Below are positions 1 to 13,683 of a DNA stretch of 64,000 bases, one piece after another. Positions within the stretch are counted from its first letter, which is position 1, and every line of letters begins with the position of its first letter. The DNA is taken from assembly GCA_032164245.1 (NCBI GenBank), contig JAVMKO010000003.1:138063259-138127258 (forward strand). Reading direction: 5' to 3'. Origin of the DNA: Sternotherus odoratus (lineage: Eukaryota; Chordata; Testudines; Kinosternidae). Made by a program: the position numbers and the translations under genes. Under the pieces are notes generated by a model that saw only the letters and a program-made list of their open reading frames with translations, did not search any database and had not been told where the DNA came from.

Positions 1-2756
1 CCTTCTTTTAACTTCTTTCTATTCCAGTGTCCGAAAGTCAGTAGGTATCTGGAGATGAAGGTGTCTTGAATACATCCTCATAAACGTTAATGCCCTTGGG
101 AATCAGGGAGAATAGGTGAGGCCTATTAAATAGATAAATGTTGGGTGATTTTTGAGAGACACCAACCCTTTGTTTCGGATCTGGATTCAAATTCCCAATT
201 TTCGAGAGGGTTGAGAACCAGCAATTGCCAGCGGCCAGATTCCCATTAAGATTTAAATTCCATGAGATTTTGGGGGTATTTCCATCTGGGGTTTTAATTG
301 AGGATTAGTTCTAGTTTTTCATGGAATAGGGGAAACACGGAATCTTTTCCAAGTGGTTGACTTCTGAGAGCAAGTAGTCCAGTTTGTAAGAGGTTTCCAT
401 AAAATTCTTGTGAGGTTTGTGAAATACATTTTTTGCAGTTCTGTTCTTGCATTTTTACATGTGCAGGACATAAAATGAGAAGTTATACTTTACATTTGAT
501 GGATAATGCTTCTGGTTGTTGTATATTTACCAGTTACCGTATACATACTCTGTTATTTGCTTTCCAGTTTTGCTGAGAAAGCAAGGCCATTTTCAAGAGC
601 CAAAGAGTCTTTCTGTTTGTGAGAGTTCCCAGTGAAAGCCCAGATATCAAACACCTGTTTTTCACTAAATTTGCGGATGTTGGTGGGTCAGGAGGGGAGT
701 TGTGGGTTAGCTCATTCCACTGTAAAGCAATGAAAGCCATAAAATATTATGAGCAAAAAGCCACCTGTTTCTGAATTAATGGCTGCCATCTACCTTTGTG
801 GTTTAAGTTGAAGGTTCAATATCTAGGTGGTCTGTTTTCATTTCATTCTAACAAAGAAGACTTAACCACAGTGTGCTAATTTGTATAGCACCTTCACATA
901 AACTCATTCCCAAAGCTCTTTAATACCCAGGTCAGTGGAAATAATAGAAATGTTACATCACTGCAAACACAGCATATACAGTCGGATAAAGTCTTTGGAA
1001 CCACATTTTTTAACTCTTGCAGGAAACACAAGAGTAAAGGTGAATGCTTGATCACCAGAGAAGCTGAGAAAAAACCTGAAAATCCTGACCCAGCTATTGT
1101 TTGCTATCTAAACTTTCTGTTCATTCCCAAAGAGCACAAACTACAGGACATTCTAGAGATAAGGTCTGGACAAGTTTTATTCCAATAAAGGTGTCACCCG
1201 GAATCCATGTTAAGCATATGCTCTGCAGTAACATATGATATGCAAGTAATTTTTTCATTTGATGTATTCTCCCTGTATACAGAAAATGGAAGCCCTTTTC
1301 TCCATTGGTTGTTTCCCCCTAGCCTTTGAATGAGCTAAACATGAAGAAAATAATGGCTGCATAAATGTGTCCCCTGTTTACCACAGTGCTAGCATACTGT
1401 ATAGGTTTTACACCAACAAATTACTTCTCTCTCCACACTGGTAACATCGACAAGTATGTGATATTTTCCTTGAAATTTTTTCCATTATCTTATATACTTT
1501 TGCGTATGTATTCAGCCCTTGGGCTTTCTGTACAGGAATTTCCACAGATAGTATGACTGCCATAGTCTTCTGGAATAGTCAATAGCCATTTCTGTATTTC
1601 CTCAGTACATACTGAAGTTTAAAATACTTTCTGATTTGCTTTGGGACTATCACAAATATTTTCCCTCGAGGGAGCGTCTTTCTCTCACATCGGGGACCAG
1701 AGAGCTTTGAAAATAGATCAAGTCCAGAGGTACACATTTTTTTTCATCTGCAAGGTCACTCTGAATTTGGGAAACTGCATTTTTATACAGAAATTTATTT
1801 TCTTTTTCCCTGCATAGTCATTTATGGAGAAACCAAACATAGCTCCAAGATATAATGGTCACAGTTTTGAAATATTCTGCCAATAATTAGAAATAATCTA
1901 ATAAAGGAGAGATGATTTTAAAATGATAGTCTTTGAAAATAAACCCTCAAAGAGAAACAAGAGTAGCGTCATATCCAGAGAAGATTTTATTTTTTATTTA
2001 TTAGTCTAAGTTGTAGCTAGCCCTAACGTGGCTTTAAGATGGGGAGAGGGAGTAAAGGCCTTCTTGCATGATGGTTGGCCAAACTTCCAACCGTCTCTGG
2101 GATGGCCAGGGGCTGTACCCAAAATATTCCATATTCCAAGAGTAAATAAAAGGAGGTGGAGAGAAATAGGGGAGGAGGTATAAGCAGTATCGGTCAAACA
2201 TGCCAGAGTTGCATTGCTATAAGCTACCTTGTAATGGCTATCCCTGTAATAGATATTTTTTGGCAGCTTCATACTCTTTCCTTCTTTGCTTCAAAATCAA
2301 ATGGGCATAGCCAATGCCTTTTGGGTGCCAGTATGGATAAGAGCCAACTCTGGAAAAAACAGGTGGTCTGTATTGGCAGAGTGTGAATGATTCACATGGG
2401 GAACAAATATTTTTTGCATTGAGGCATCTTGCTTTTTTTTCATTTAAAAATATTCAAAAGAAAACAATCCCACTGAATGCAGTTACATGTTTGAAGTAAG
2501 GGACTCCAATCCCTAGCTGTGAGGGGAGTGCTCTGGCCTTAGCTGCTGCTCCCTGGCTGGGCTAGACTGCTGGGTGCTGGTGGTTACTGGTGGGGAGTGT
2601 TGGGGGTGGGGGAGGTAGGTCGGGGGGAAAGCTATGGCTGCTGGTACTTGGCTGGGGGGAGTGCACAGCTGTAACCCTGGTTGCTGCTCCCTGGTTATTG
2701 ATGGCAGGCTCCCCTGCTCAAGCAGAGGAAGGGGGCTCTGTAGGAAAACTTGTGAT
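1..2756. other. AT-rich sequence, no gene seen
   Basis: No open frame longer than about 90 codons and no recognised domain. Around 2560-2750 the sequence turns G-rich (short CTGCTGCTCCCTGG and GGGTGGGGG runs) but has no clear terminal repeats. I see nothing that supports a host exon. Confidence 0.6.
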
Positions 2757-2764
2757 TCAGGCTG

Positions 2765-3033
2765 TGGGCTTGTCTACACCTAAAACACTACAGATGCATA
2801 ACTGTGCCCCTGCAGTTGAACTGCTCTAGTGCTTCAATGTAGCCGCTATTTGCGCTGATGGGAGGAATTCTCCCAGAGGCAGTAGCTGGGTCGATGGAAG
2901 GATTCTTCCACTGTCCTAGTGCTGTCTACACAGAGACATAGGTCAGCTTAACTATGCAATTCAAGGGCATGGATTGTTCATGCCCCTGACCAACCTAGTT
3001 AAACTGACCTAATTTTCTAGTGTAGACCAGGCC
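2765..3033. mobile_element. hAT-like MITE with 8-bp TSD
   Basis: A 269-bp non-autonomous DNA transposon. The left end reads TGGGCTTGTCTACAC and the right end, reverse complemented, reads GGCCTGGTCTACAC, so the ends form a terminal inverted repeat. Flanking octamers at 2757-2764 (TCAGGCTG) and 3034-3041 (TCAGTCTG) differ by one base and fit an 8-bp hAT target duplication. No coding capacity. The superfamily call rests on duplication length and end sequence. Confidence 0.7.
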
Positions 3034-3041
3034 TCAGTCTG

Positions 3042-6000
3042 CAGCCAGCCAAGAGTAACATGAGGTATGTCATACCTCTCTGTTTTGGGGAACAGCCTGT
3101 TTTGTCACAATCTGTTTTGGGTTCCTGTGTGGTATTCTGAATTTTAAGAAATAAAGTAGTGTTATGTTGCAACCTTCCAGCAACAGTATTTGGTTTTATA
3201 TGCGGTGAACATAACAATCTAACCACAAAGATCCACCTAGAGGTGCAACCCAGGGTGTTTCTTCAGCTGTCCAAATGGGGACTATGTCAATGGAGAAAGC
3301 CCAAACAGGACTATCCAGTCAGATGGGAGCCTGAACGGGCCTGCTAAAGTTAAGGGGAATGGGGCCCATTGCATGGTGAGTACTTTGGTGATGGTGAATG
3401 CGTGCTCTGAGACACTGGAGGAAGTGTAGTGTTCTTGTCATTTTACCTATCTTCCAGTTGACTTTGTGAGGGAAGATGAATGAGGAACATCTTAGTGAGG
3501 AAAAAATGTCATTGTTCATTTTCTAGAAAATCTCTTACAATATGATTGGCTGATTTTCAAGAATGACTATGTGCAGTTTCAGCTGCTGGTATCTTTAAAA
3601 TATATTTTCAAAGCAATGTGAAATGTTAGGGGCATCTTATCTTAACTTTATATCACTAGCTTGTCATTTGAACATTTCTTTGCTTATTGTATTTGATTCT
3701 TTAACTTCAGTGCAAAAAAAACGATTGGGCTGGGCTTAAGAGTTTCAAGCCTGTTTTGACTCCTCTTATTTTATCATTCTGGCTTATTTAAAGTCTAGGA
3801 TTAAAGTAGAACTATATTTAGTTTAGTGTCATTAACATAAAATTCCAATAAACATATTTAGTAGGACTGGAAAATAGGTTGCATAAGTTTTTAAAGAAAT
3901 AAACCAACCTTAAAACCTGGTATCAGAAATCACTGGCCAATATTTGTGTTTAAGTCACTTTTATTTACAACTTTCCCCCAAACCTTTAAAAGCTGAAAAA
4001 TCCCTAAAAAGATTAATGAAGTGGCTATTTGATTTAGCATTTGTAGGGGCTGTGATTTACCAAAACCTTAGATTCTTTTTTGTAGAGTCCGAATATATTT
4101 CCTCAGTTCCAGAGAAGCTGAGCTGTCAGCTATTTCCAAAGTTCTGTGGTAACACCACTAATAATTCCTTTGGTATTCTCTAATAAGCATAAATTATCAT
4201 GAATTCTTTTGGTATTAGTGTGGATGTCATAAGTGTTTCTATAGTATTCTATCACTTAATAAAAACACTGAATTGTAGATCTGACTAAACCTAAAACAAC
4301 AAAATTCCTGTCAACAAAAGCTGAGAAGAAACTCCTTCTAGTGCTCTGAGTACCTACTCATATGGGATGAAATTCACCAGGGCATGGAGAATTTACACAA
4401 GACCCACCACTCCATTTGAGCTTGCATAGGGAATGAGAAGATGGGTGCTGGAATTTTTTTTTATAGTGGGGGTGCTGTACATCATCCCCGAATGAGGTCT
4501 TACCTATGCTGGGGACATGCCCTGATTTTAGTCATTAGTGTATAGTACTGGTGGAAAATCCTAGTGTTGATGGGCAATGATGTTATAATGTATTTGCATC
4601 AGTGTAGTTGACCTTAGTTTTCAGAAGCAATAAACTGTACCAGTACAAATTGTCTCTTACAGTGAGTGACCCTGCTAACCCTAGGAATTTGCTGTGTTAA
4701 CACTGCTGGCCAGCCACCAATGGCTGAGATCCCCAGTGTGGACAAGGCCAGCAGTATTCGGGGTGAGTCAGGGGAGCTATTTTATAGTGAGTTCTGCAAT
4801 ACTTTACTTGATGGTGTTTCTTAAAACCCCGTCTCCTGGAGTGAAGAAATTGTATGAGAGTTACAAATTTCATGGGGCAATGGGGTAAGTGGGGAAGAAA
4901 TGTCTACTTTCATGGCTGCAGAGAAAAGCTTTAAAACATTACCCAAGTGCACTCTAACGACTCAGAAACCAGATGGCAAATAAACAGAACCAAAATGATT
5001 ATTTAAAGAAATTCTCATGAGTAGAATGTCATAGGGCTTGATTAATGAATTTGGAATGGTTAAATTTGGCCATGCTGCAGGACAGACTATTGGATGTATG
5101 GGTCCAACCCCCTTCTGTAGAGAGTACAGAATGGATTTGTCACTGTTCCCATCCATAGAATTGTAACAGTGGAAGGCCTGCGTTGGAACACACTGCTTGC
5201 TCACAAAGCGAATTTTATCCTCTCTTGCTCTCCCTTGATTCATCATCCAAGCCTATTTATTTAGAGTTTGGATTGAAAGATATGATTTTCATCTATATGA
5301 AATAATTGACTGAAGTAAAGGAAGGGTCTGTTTTATTCCATACAACAGTGTTACATGGATCTTCCTCTGTTGGTGTCTTTTATTTTTCTTTTCATATGAC
5401 CAGCCCCCCAGTATGCAAAATATATAAATAGTGAGTGGGAACTGCCCTTTTCTAGGATAGTCATTGTAAAAGAAGGGGAAAATATGTCATGGTAATTTCT
5501 GATTGTGTGCAGAATTCTGCCCTGAGTTTGGTTCACACTTCTACAGGTTTTCCATTGTAGCTTGTATGAATGAATTCAGAGTTATTTTGAAATGTTATTA
5601 TTTATGCATTTTTGGTGTTTCAGATGGCACGATTATAATGTCTATGAATTCACTGAGAAACATAGCCTAAATTACAGGTACTATGTAATATGCTTTCTGT
5701 TCCAGGTCATCATCCAAAGGGCCTGTGTGCTTTAAATATGCATGTGTGTAACTCTAATTACATGCATAAATGTTTTCAGGACTGGCCCTAAATATTGAGA
5801 GCCAAGTTACCAATGGACTTGATTCACACTGCAGAGAAACAAAGGAAGAGGTCGGTCTGCTGATCTTTCTAAGTGCTGCATAAAATGATGCAAGACAAAA
5901 AACTTAGATAGAGGTGGGGGGTTTTCTCTCTCCATTCTTCCAGGGCTAAGGATCTTGATTATTTTTGTAGGACATATTTTTCTACTTTTTCATTAAGGGA

Positions 6001-6183
6001 GTCAAATCTGGGAGAAGGTGCTTTCAATAAAAAATGTTTTACTTATAGGTTGAAATTGTCCTTCTCAGTTAGAGAAAATGTACCAGTCCCAGAAAAGTAA
6101 GCAATGTTGTAGAGAAGCTACTTCAGCCAGCAACAGAAAAGGAAGTGGGGAAAGGAGCAATAAGTCTTCATGAAACAGATCTT
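3042..6183. other. No gene; mostly unique AT-rich sequence
   Basis: Open frames are short and show no recognised domain. Near 4725-4750 a piece reading CCAGTGTGGACAAGGCC resembles the right end of the GGCCTNGTCTACAC-type MITEs in this window, but I could not find a partner left end. The rest shows no recognisable element. Confidence 0.5.
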
Positions 6184-6720
6184 CAGGTGAGGCCACATCT
6201 GGAGTACTGCATCCAGTTTTGGGCCCCCCATTACAGAAAGAATGTGGACAAATTGGAGAGAGTCCAGCAGAGGGCAATGGAAATGATTAGGGGGCTGAGG
6301 CACATGACTTATGAGGAGAGGCTCAGGGAACTGGGCTTATTTAGACTGCAGAAGAGAAGAGTGAGGGGGGGATTTGATAGCAGCCTTCAACTACCTGAAG
6401 GAGGGTTCCGAAGAGGATGGAGCAAGGCTGTTCTCAGTGATGGTAGATGACAGAACAAGGAGCAATATTCTCAAGTTACAGTGCGGGAGGTCTAGGTTGG
6501 ATATTAGGAAAAACTATTTTACTAGATGGATGGTGAAGCACTGGAATGGGTTACCTAGGGAGGTTATAGAATCTCCATTCTTAGAGGTTTTTAAGACCTA
6601 GCTTGACAAAGTCCTGGATGGGATGATTTAGTTGGCGTTGGTCCTGCTTTGAGCAGGGGGTTGGACTAGAAGACCTCCTGAGGTCCCTTCCAATCCTAAT
6701 CTTCTATGATTCTATGATTC
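6184..6720 (+). mobile_element. CR1 LINE 3' end
   Basis: A 5'-truncated CR1 retrotransposon. It contains the reverse-transcriptase C-terminal region and a short 3' UTR, and ends in direct ATTCTATG units (about 6700-6720), the hallmark of CR1 tails. The 5' break is near 6184, where homology begins abruptly. Truncation at the 5' end is usual for CR1 copies. No target duplication was obvious, as is typical. Confidence 0.9.
6187..6601 (+). pseudogene. CR1 ORF2 (RT) C-terminal fragment, frameshifted
   Basis: This encodes the last part of the CR1 reverse-transcriptase/endonuclease polyprotein, after the catalytic motifs. The residues VRPHLEYCIQFWAP, then NVDKLERVQQRA, then YEERLRELGLFRLQKRR are typical of the CR1 C-terminus. 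At about 6365-6371 a run of G appears to have gained one base. The frame therefore moves from the one ending in GGFDSS to the one continuing IAAFNYLKEGSEEDGARLF and ending at 6599-6601. The finger, palm and endonuclease domains are missing, so it cannot act. It is a dead fragment carried by the truncated LINE, not a host gene. Confidence 0.85.
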
Positions 6721-6979
6721 CAGGTGCTGCAAATTGTCATGGTTCCACCGAAACCAACTGAGAATCTGCCCCCAAGAGTTCTTAAGCAGAACACCTCATT
6801 GATCTCAATGGGGAGTTCTGTTTAAATGGTATGGCATGGGTGTGGCCCAAGGAATTGGATGCTTGGAATAAAGAGAGAGATGATGATCAAGACACTCTCT
6901 CTGCTATTTCATTATGTTAACAATAATCTTCTAAAATAAAACTCCATTCATATTAATTTGCCTAGAACTTTGGGAGAAG

Positions 6980-7034
6980 TCTGGCTCCACTGAAGCCAAT
7001 TGTAGTTTTGCCATTGACGTCAATGGAGCCAGGA
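6980..7034. repeat. Short foldback repeat (GGCTCC...GGAGCC type)
   Basis: An imperfect palindrome of about 55 bp: TCTGGCTCCACTGAAG on the left pairs with GACGTCAATGGAGCCAGGA on the right. A related palindrome occurs at 59650-59706. It looks like a remnant of an old foldback-type interspersed repeat. Family unknown. Confidence 0.5.
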
Positions 7035-7632
7035 TTTCAACTCTTGTGCTTTGCCTTCACCTAAGTGCATTATTCCTCTAGTTATGGCCTGTGGGCCACC
7101 TGAGATCTACATCATCTTTCACAGTAGTTTGCAGAATGAAATGTTGAGAGCCAAACACAGTGGTGTTGGGACCAGGGAAGAGACTGAGACTATGAAATTA
7201 TTTGTTTTGTGAAGTGATGTGTAGAGCGAAAAAATTGTAGAATAAATGAATTAATGAAGTCTGCAGTGTTATATCCTGGGACCAACATGGCACCAAGAGA
7301 GACAAAGTGGATGAGATCGTATCTTTTATTGAACCACCTTCTGCTGGTGGAAGGGACAGGCTTTCAAGGTTATACCTGAAGGAGAATTTGTCTCTTCCTC
7401 CAGCAGAAGTTAGTCCAATAAAAGCTACTACCTAACCCACCTTGTGAATGTAATGAAGTGCAGTGAACTAGAAGTCCAGCTAGGAAGAGTTCATCCTAAA
7501 GAATAAATATTAAACTATTCAAAATATATATTGCCAAATTCAAAATAAAACCTGTTATTTAGTTACATGAGGTTGGGAAGGTGTCTCCATCAGAAGATTT
7601 GTCTGTTGCCTTTTCGCAGGATTTCCAGTACG

Positions 7633-7636
<4 letters not shown>

Positions 7637-7705
<69 letters not shown>
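7637..7705. repeat. Compound (TG)n(GA)n microsatellite
   Basis: A TG dinucleotide run from 7637 to 7682 is followed directly by a GA run to about 7705. Simple repeat. Reading frames through it encode only alternating Thr-His or Ser-Leu and have no protein meaning. Confidence 0.98.
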
Positions 7706-10700
7706 AGTTTAGTGCACTTTCATTTTTGTTTTTTAGAAGGTTGGGTATGAAAAGATCTAGCCTATGGAAGGAGGAAATAGGATCCATTTCCAAACTGCAA
7801 GGAAAAAAAGAACAAAAGTGGCATGTAATCTGAAATGGGCTGTTCTTGTTGGCAGTAATTGCACATGATCATTGCACTGCAGTGGTATAAAATGTCAGAC
7901 TCTAGTCAAATTAAAGGAATATGTCAATTTTTAATAAGTCTTAAAATTGGTCTCTATAATTATTTTATTTCAGTAATTTAGGACAATTCTATCCGATTTG
8001 GACACAAACAATTATAACCATTTAAAGAATTTCTGTTTGTTTTTAACTGTGGTAGAATTGGTTGTTCTAAACAGCTTTTTCTAATATCTCCCATTTGCAA
8101 TGTTTTTCCTGGTGCCAGTTACTCTGCTAACAGTTTTGCAATGGAAATAGACCACAATGGTTTGTTCATTACATTGGATGCTTGCAGATTTTTTCCCCCC
8201 TCCATAGCTGTGCTGCATGATTTTATGTGAAATTGATTCTGTACAAACTGTAACTAATAGGATTTCCCTGGAAACAATCAGAGCATCTTGTACAAATGTT
8301 TACAATCAATATCTGAGAAGAAACTGATATTTCTCTAACAATTTCCAGAAAGATGTGAATATGTGTAAATCCAGTCTCTGAATGTTTTTCAAAGGGAAGC
8401 TTAAAAAAAAATCTTGTCTTCCGAATCAACTAGAATCTCCCCTACTTTAGAGCCTTTTTTTCACTGATCTATGTGAGTCTTACACACTGTGTATGGAACA
8501 TGGTTGAGTTAAAATATAAACTCTGTAAAAATATAGCTGTTAATAAAGTTTATTTGGCTTCCATTTAGATATGACAAAACTCCATTTCGAGAGGTTCACT
8601 GAGAAAAGGTTTAGACTTAATATGCGTTTCCCACGTATTAAGATCAATGGCATGTGCTGTAAAGAATAAAACCCACAACACAGAGACATCAGTCCTCCTG
8701 GGCTAATGGAAATCTAAACCTGATTAAAAATCCATTTCAGGACTTTTTTATTGCAGGGGTGGGTTTGATAGCTGTCAGTGTACAGGAAAATAGCACATCT
8801 GGAATCTTACTGTGTGCTTGTGCTGGCTGGTATAACTCAACATGTGTGTCAGATTTTTTTTTTAAATAGCCAAGATTTATTTGGTTTCTATTAATTTTTT
8901 AAAAGTCTTTGGTAAGTATGCTTATTAAGCACTAAATTTTTACCTTCCACAAATTAAAAGCTATATTTTAGTAGTGGGCAGTTCACTTTTAAGAAACATG
9001 AGAAAGGCAGCAATGTGCATCAGTAAAGGGGACAGTTATATGAACTGATTACAAAAAAGCCCCAATGGATTTCCAGAGATTAATATTTTGAGATTTATTT
9101 AATGAAAGTTGCATTTTTCTTGTGTCTTTTATATCCAGCAATGGGAAGTCCAAAGTGAGATATTAAACAAGTCACACACGTTTGACTCACTATAGTCTCT
9201 ACAGTTTACTTTCCCATTAGGACAGTGGATACTCATAGGAAATTGTAAATAATTTAAGAACACTTGGATTTCCTTGTGAAATATGAAACTTCAATAAAAC
9301 AGGATTTTTTAAATATATGGTTTTGGAGAAAAAGGAATAGTCAGCCACAGATGAAAACAGTACCCAGATCTTGGTATCAGATTTAACCAAAATGCTATAT
9401 ATTTTAATGAATATAAATATTTTGTAGTCATCCTTAAGTTAAAAGCAAGAACATTGCAATAAAAGTCCTCTAACAATCCCCACATCCTTAGATTTATTGT
9501 CTAGATAAATTTTTAATGGTGTAGCTTCAAAACTTTTCTATTTTAATTGCTCTAGAGAGTTGTACAGCTGAAATATTTAATGTATTTTCATATATTCAAA
9601 TCATAATCTAAAATCAACAGTGACCTGGAAGTCGCCTTTCTATCTTCAGTGTTCCTACAGTTCATTTATAAATCCCAGGGGACTAAACTATATATATTGG
9701 TTAAACATGTACTGAATGATTTACTCCACTGTGTCATTTCAACTTTGTCCAGTTTGGCACAGCACACAACATTTTAAAGTTCTTACAGGTTAGAATTACT
9801 AGCTGAGCTTTTAAATCTTCAATGGGAAAATAGGCAGGAGGGGATATACTCTAATCACATTCTATTCATCTTCAAGATAAGGTTTTTTCAAGCAAATTTT
9901 ATACTATTTACTGTCTCTCTATATGCATATATAATATGTGGATAACTCCATTGTTAGAAGCGACTGATAACACAAAGGGCATTAGAATATTATTGCAAAG
10001 CACCCACGAATGTTCAATCTATTCATTTAGTTAGCTGGGAGAAAAAAAAAGTCACATCTTTTTGGGCAAAGTCATTGATTGGAACTTCCAGTAATCCAGT
10101 CAACTGCCAAGTAATTTCAGTCTTGCTCTTTAACCAGTAGTAAAGGTCTATCATTTTCAACCAGAGCAAAAATAAGTCAAATGTGTGCATGTTAGGTGTT
10201 TGTAGGGTGATGCATTCAATACCTTATAATTTGCACCAAAATATGCCAGTCTGTCTCCATTTCTTAATAAAGACTTAACAGAAGACTTGTGTAGTCATTT
10301 CTCAGATAACTAAGCCATCATTTTTTTATATAATGTATTATGTGCACTTCCTAGACCATTAGGAAGTACTACAAATAATTCAAAGTAAATTATGATAAAA
10401 ATAAAAGACGAAAAGCACATAATGTGGTGTAATCTTCTTGCTTTATAATTTTGCATTCACTACTTAAATTGCAAATTTCAAAAGCTGTTTATTTTAGAAC
10501 TTCTGAAAATTAGGCCCAAGATGCCTAAAGCTGGGCTCAGAAGATGCTATATACTGACTATCAAAGGCTGCTTTTAAAACTTTTGGCCTTACTTAATAGT
10601 TTTCAAGATCCTACATGTATCATGTCACCTTTGCCTCTGTCTTTTAGGTCTTTTTAGGCATTTGCAGGCTTGAGGCCTTAGCATACAAGCGTTTGGATGC

Positions 10701-11190
10701 CACCATCACCACACATTTTCTTGTATGGCATTGAGCACATTTTTGGTATGTATCAAATAAAAAAAATCATTCAGTAATTCAGAATTAAATTCACTTCTGT
10801 GCAGAGGGCCAGAACACCATGTCTGATCTCAAAAGAGGGACTAAGTGGGACTCATGAGGTGCACCGACCTTGTGCTGGACCTTTGCAACTGGTGAATTTC
10901 ACTCAGAGTGTCGTCAGTCATTAGAGAATTAGAGGTTCTGCTGTTAATTAATTAGAGGTTAATTAACTTCTAACTATACTAAAAATCTGTGGTATGGATT
11001 GTGGTAGCTGCACACTTGTCGTCGTTTTCCTGGGAGTTTATGGTAAGTTCCCATGTATTTTTTTTTATATCCATAACATTTGAATTTGAGAAAGTTTGAA
11101 TGGGAAAATGTGTTCTGTTTAAACATGCAGTTATATAAATATTACCGAGATCTTTGAGGGATGTCAAGTTAGGGCCTAAACTACATATAT

Positions 11191-11702
11191 TCATAGATTT
11201 TTAAGGCCAGAAGAGGGACTATTGTGGTCAAGTCTGGCTTCTGCATAAAACAGGCCAGAGAATTTAATCCAGTCATTCTTGCATCGAGCTCATAACTTTG
11301 AGTTGAGCTAGAACATATCTTTAAAAAGAAGTTTCAATCTTGATTTTAAGACTTCAAGTGACAGAGAATCCATGACCTTCATAGGCAAGCTGGTCCGATG
11401 GTTAATTACCCTCAGTTTAAAATATTGCACTTTATTTCTAATCTGAATGTGTCTAACTTTAGCTTCTAGCTAGTGGATCTTGTTATGTCTTTGTCTGCCA
11501 GATTAAAGCTCTCTATCAGAAATCTCTTCCCCATGTAAGTACTTATAGACTATGATCAAGTTACCTCATAACTTTCTCTTGGATAAACTAAATATATTGA
11601 GCTTCTTTAGTCTTTCACTGTAAGGCAAGGTTTTCTACACACTGAATAATTCTTGTAGTTCTTTTCTGAACCCTTTCCAATTTGTCAACATCCTTTTTAC
11701 AT
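11191..11702 (-). mobile_element. Degraded CR1-type LINE 3' fragment
   Basis: Read on the minus strand, the 5' part at about 11650-11702 gives KDVDKLERVQKRTTRIIQ. This matches NVDKLERVQQRAMEMIR in the CR1 at 6184-6720, so it is the same RT C-terminal region in an older copy. The 3' end is at about 11191, reading CTATGAATA on the minus strand. Many substitutions and frame breaks show it is older than the plus-strand CR1. No product is expected. Confidence 0.8.
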
Positions 11703-12592
11703 GAAAACCCATTAGCGAGCAGAAGCTTCATGGTAACACAAAGGGCCCTGTCCAGTGCTCTTTCAGCAAAGACTTTAATATTTCCCTGGGGTCATAAAGA
11801 TATGAGATGATTTTCTTTAAAACATTTGGAGCCTTGTGGGATTTACAAAGTTCTGCTTCGGGATGGTAACGTAGCACATCCACTGTTGTTGCTGTTGCTT
11901 ACACTGTGGGAGAGCAAGTTACCAAACAAGGCCAGCGATTTCGTACACGTTTACAACTTGGTACGGGTTTTCCCCTGGCCCACAAACAGGGAGCAGTAGA
12001 CTGAGGAAGAGAGAGTGTTGGCCAGCCTCATGACCGAGGCTACCAACCAAACAAAGGACTCTTGTATGGGAGAAATGGCAAGGACACCACCAACATAAGT
12101 AGAGAATGCTGTAGGCAAACCCTTCTGCCATCCCTGCAGCAGTCCTGTATGTGAAGAGACCCTGCTGCCTCCCCACAGCAGAAGGCTTTGGGTGTTTAGG
12201 CAAAAGCTGACAGGAATCCTGCTGTGTTTTTAGGGTACTATTGAAAAGAACCATTCACATGGAGAGCTCTTTGCTGTGCCCCACGAGGATCCTTGCTCCA
12301 GCAAATGGTCTTGGTATCCCCTTTCTCCTAGCAGCAGTGCCCGGGATGCTCCCTGTTATGGTCATGGCATATGCACAGAGATGTAAGATAAAAATATTAC
12401 TGGATGGCTGAAAAGTAGCACCACATTTATTCTTTGACTCCAGAACAATAACATGCAGTAACCAAAAACAGAATGACAAAGCAGGCTGGCTCCTAAAGGC
12501 ATAGAGGCACAACTTCCACCCTTTGGTTCTTTCCAGACTGACTGCTAGGCCCAAATTGCCTACTTGCCTATAGAACCCCCTTCCTGCAAACA
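11703..12592. other. No gene supported
   Basis: Two adjacent minus-strand open frames of about 100 codons lie at 11919-12554. Their products show no recognised motif, no domain and no convincing splice context. I treat them as chance frames. Confidence 0.5.
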
Positions 12593-12702
12593 GGACCAGG
12601 AAAACAAGTGATAGGTCACATTTTTAACACAGTTTTCAATGGACCAGGAAAACCCCCATAGCATTTAAAGTGATAGGTTACATTTTTAACACAGTTTTCA
12701 AT
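12593..12702. repeat. Local tandem duplication
   Basis: The block GGACCAGGAAAAC...GTGATAGGT(C/T)ACATTTTTAACACAGTTTTCAAT occurs twice in tandem, at 12593-12640 and 12641-12702. The second unit carries about 14 extra bases after GGACCAGGAAAAC. Origin unknown; it looks like a replication-slippage duplication followed by an indel. Confidence 0.8.
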
Positions 12703-13207
12703 ATATCACACTTATCCCAACTGACCTAACATCAGCGTCACCTAGGTTTCCTCTGCTCATCATCTGCAAATAGCCCTGATACTGATTGCAGACTTAAGAC
12801 ATTGATTGGTCTGTTGGAGCTTAGTGAATGTGTGAAAGGTTTTCTCAGCAGCCAGAGTGACTAGAAAAGTAATTTTTTAAAGTTTAAATGAAAGCTTATA
12901 TTCTGCCAGAGCTGGTGGCATTTGTACCCCTTTCACGAAAAGTTTCCTATTTGCTCTGGGCTAGTGGATTTTTCAAGTCCTGGTCCTTAGAGAAAACTTC
13001 CACTGAAGCTGAAATTGGTGGGAATGTTGCCTGAATAGGGAATGCAGGAATAAAGGGCTATAAGGAATAAATAATGTGCTATCAATGGTAAGTAGTAAGC
13101 CTGCAAAGCCCTAAAACAGCCTTGAGAACATCATAAATCAGGAAAGTGAAAGCTGTCTTTTGTTTCTGTCATCAGAACTTGGAGATGTAATTATAGTTAT
13201 AATAAAA

Positions 13208-13376
13208 AAGGAGGAGTACTTGTGGCGCCTTAGAGACTAACCAATTTATTTCAGCATAAACTTTTGTAGGCCATAGCCCACTTCATCGGATGCATAAACT
13301 GGAACACACAGAAGTAAGATGTATATATAGACACAAAAAAGCATGAAAAGGTGGAAGTTGCCATACCAATTCTAAG
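13208..13376 (-). mobile_element. Penelope-like element 3' fragment
   Basis: On the minus strand this ends in TTAGTCTCTAAGGCGCCACAAGTACTCC. The same 3' block, with GGTGCC for GGCGCC, closes the longer Penelope-like copy at 45548-47374. Farther upstream on that strand TGGTATGGCAACTTCCACC also matches the longer copy (47169-47184). Homology stops near 13376, so it is a truncated tail with no coding part. It retains a degraded hammerhead-like block (13262-13289, see the findings). Confidence 0.75.
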
Positions 13377-13508
13377 TTCTTTGAGAGTGTGTGGCACAAT
13401 CTCTCAGCACACTCTTGAAGAATCCAGTGTTATCTATTCAAGGAGTTGAAACAAAGACAGTCGGTAGCCCATGAATTATTGTTCAGAATGACCTTTTTAT
13501 TGTGGAAC

Positions 13509-13629
13509 CAGGGCCAGATTATGACATTCTGAGGCCCTAAACTATTTCAAGTGTTAGAGGCCCCATACCATGCAAAATGAATTTATTATTTTCAGAGGAA
13601 GGACATTGAATATATAAACACAAAAGCTT

Positions 13630-13683
<54 letters not shown>

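Larger units (their letters stand above)
6721..11190. other. No gene; AT-rich unique sequence with one microsatellite
   Basis: Apart from the foldback at 6980-7034 and the TG/GA microsatellite at 7637-7705, this stretch is AT-rich with short open frames only. No terminal repeats, domains or RNA gene signatures were recognised. Confidence 0.55.

Noticed and set aside
11919..12554. Two adjoining minus-strand open frames of 111 and 99 codons as possible host exons
   Set aside because: No recognised domain, no consistent splice sites and nothing to compare with. Length alone is expected by chance.
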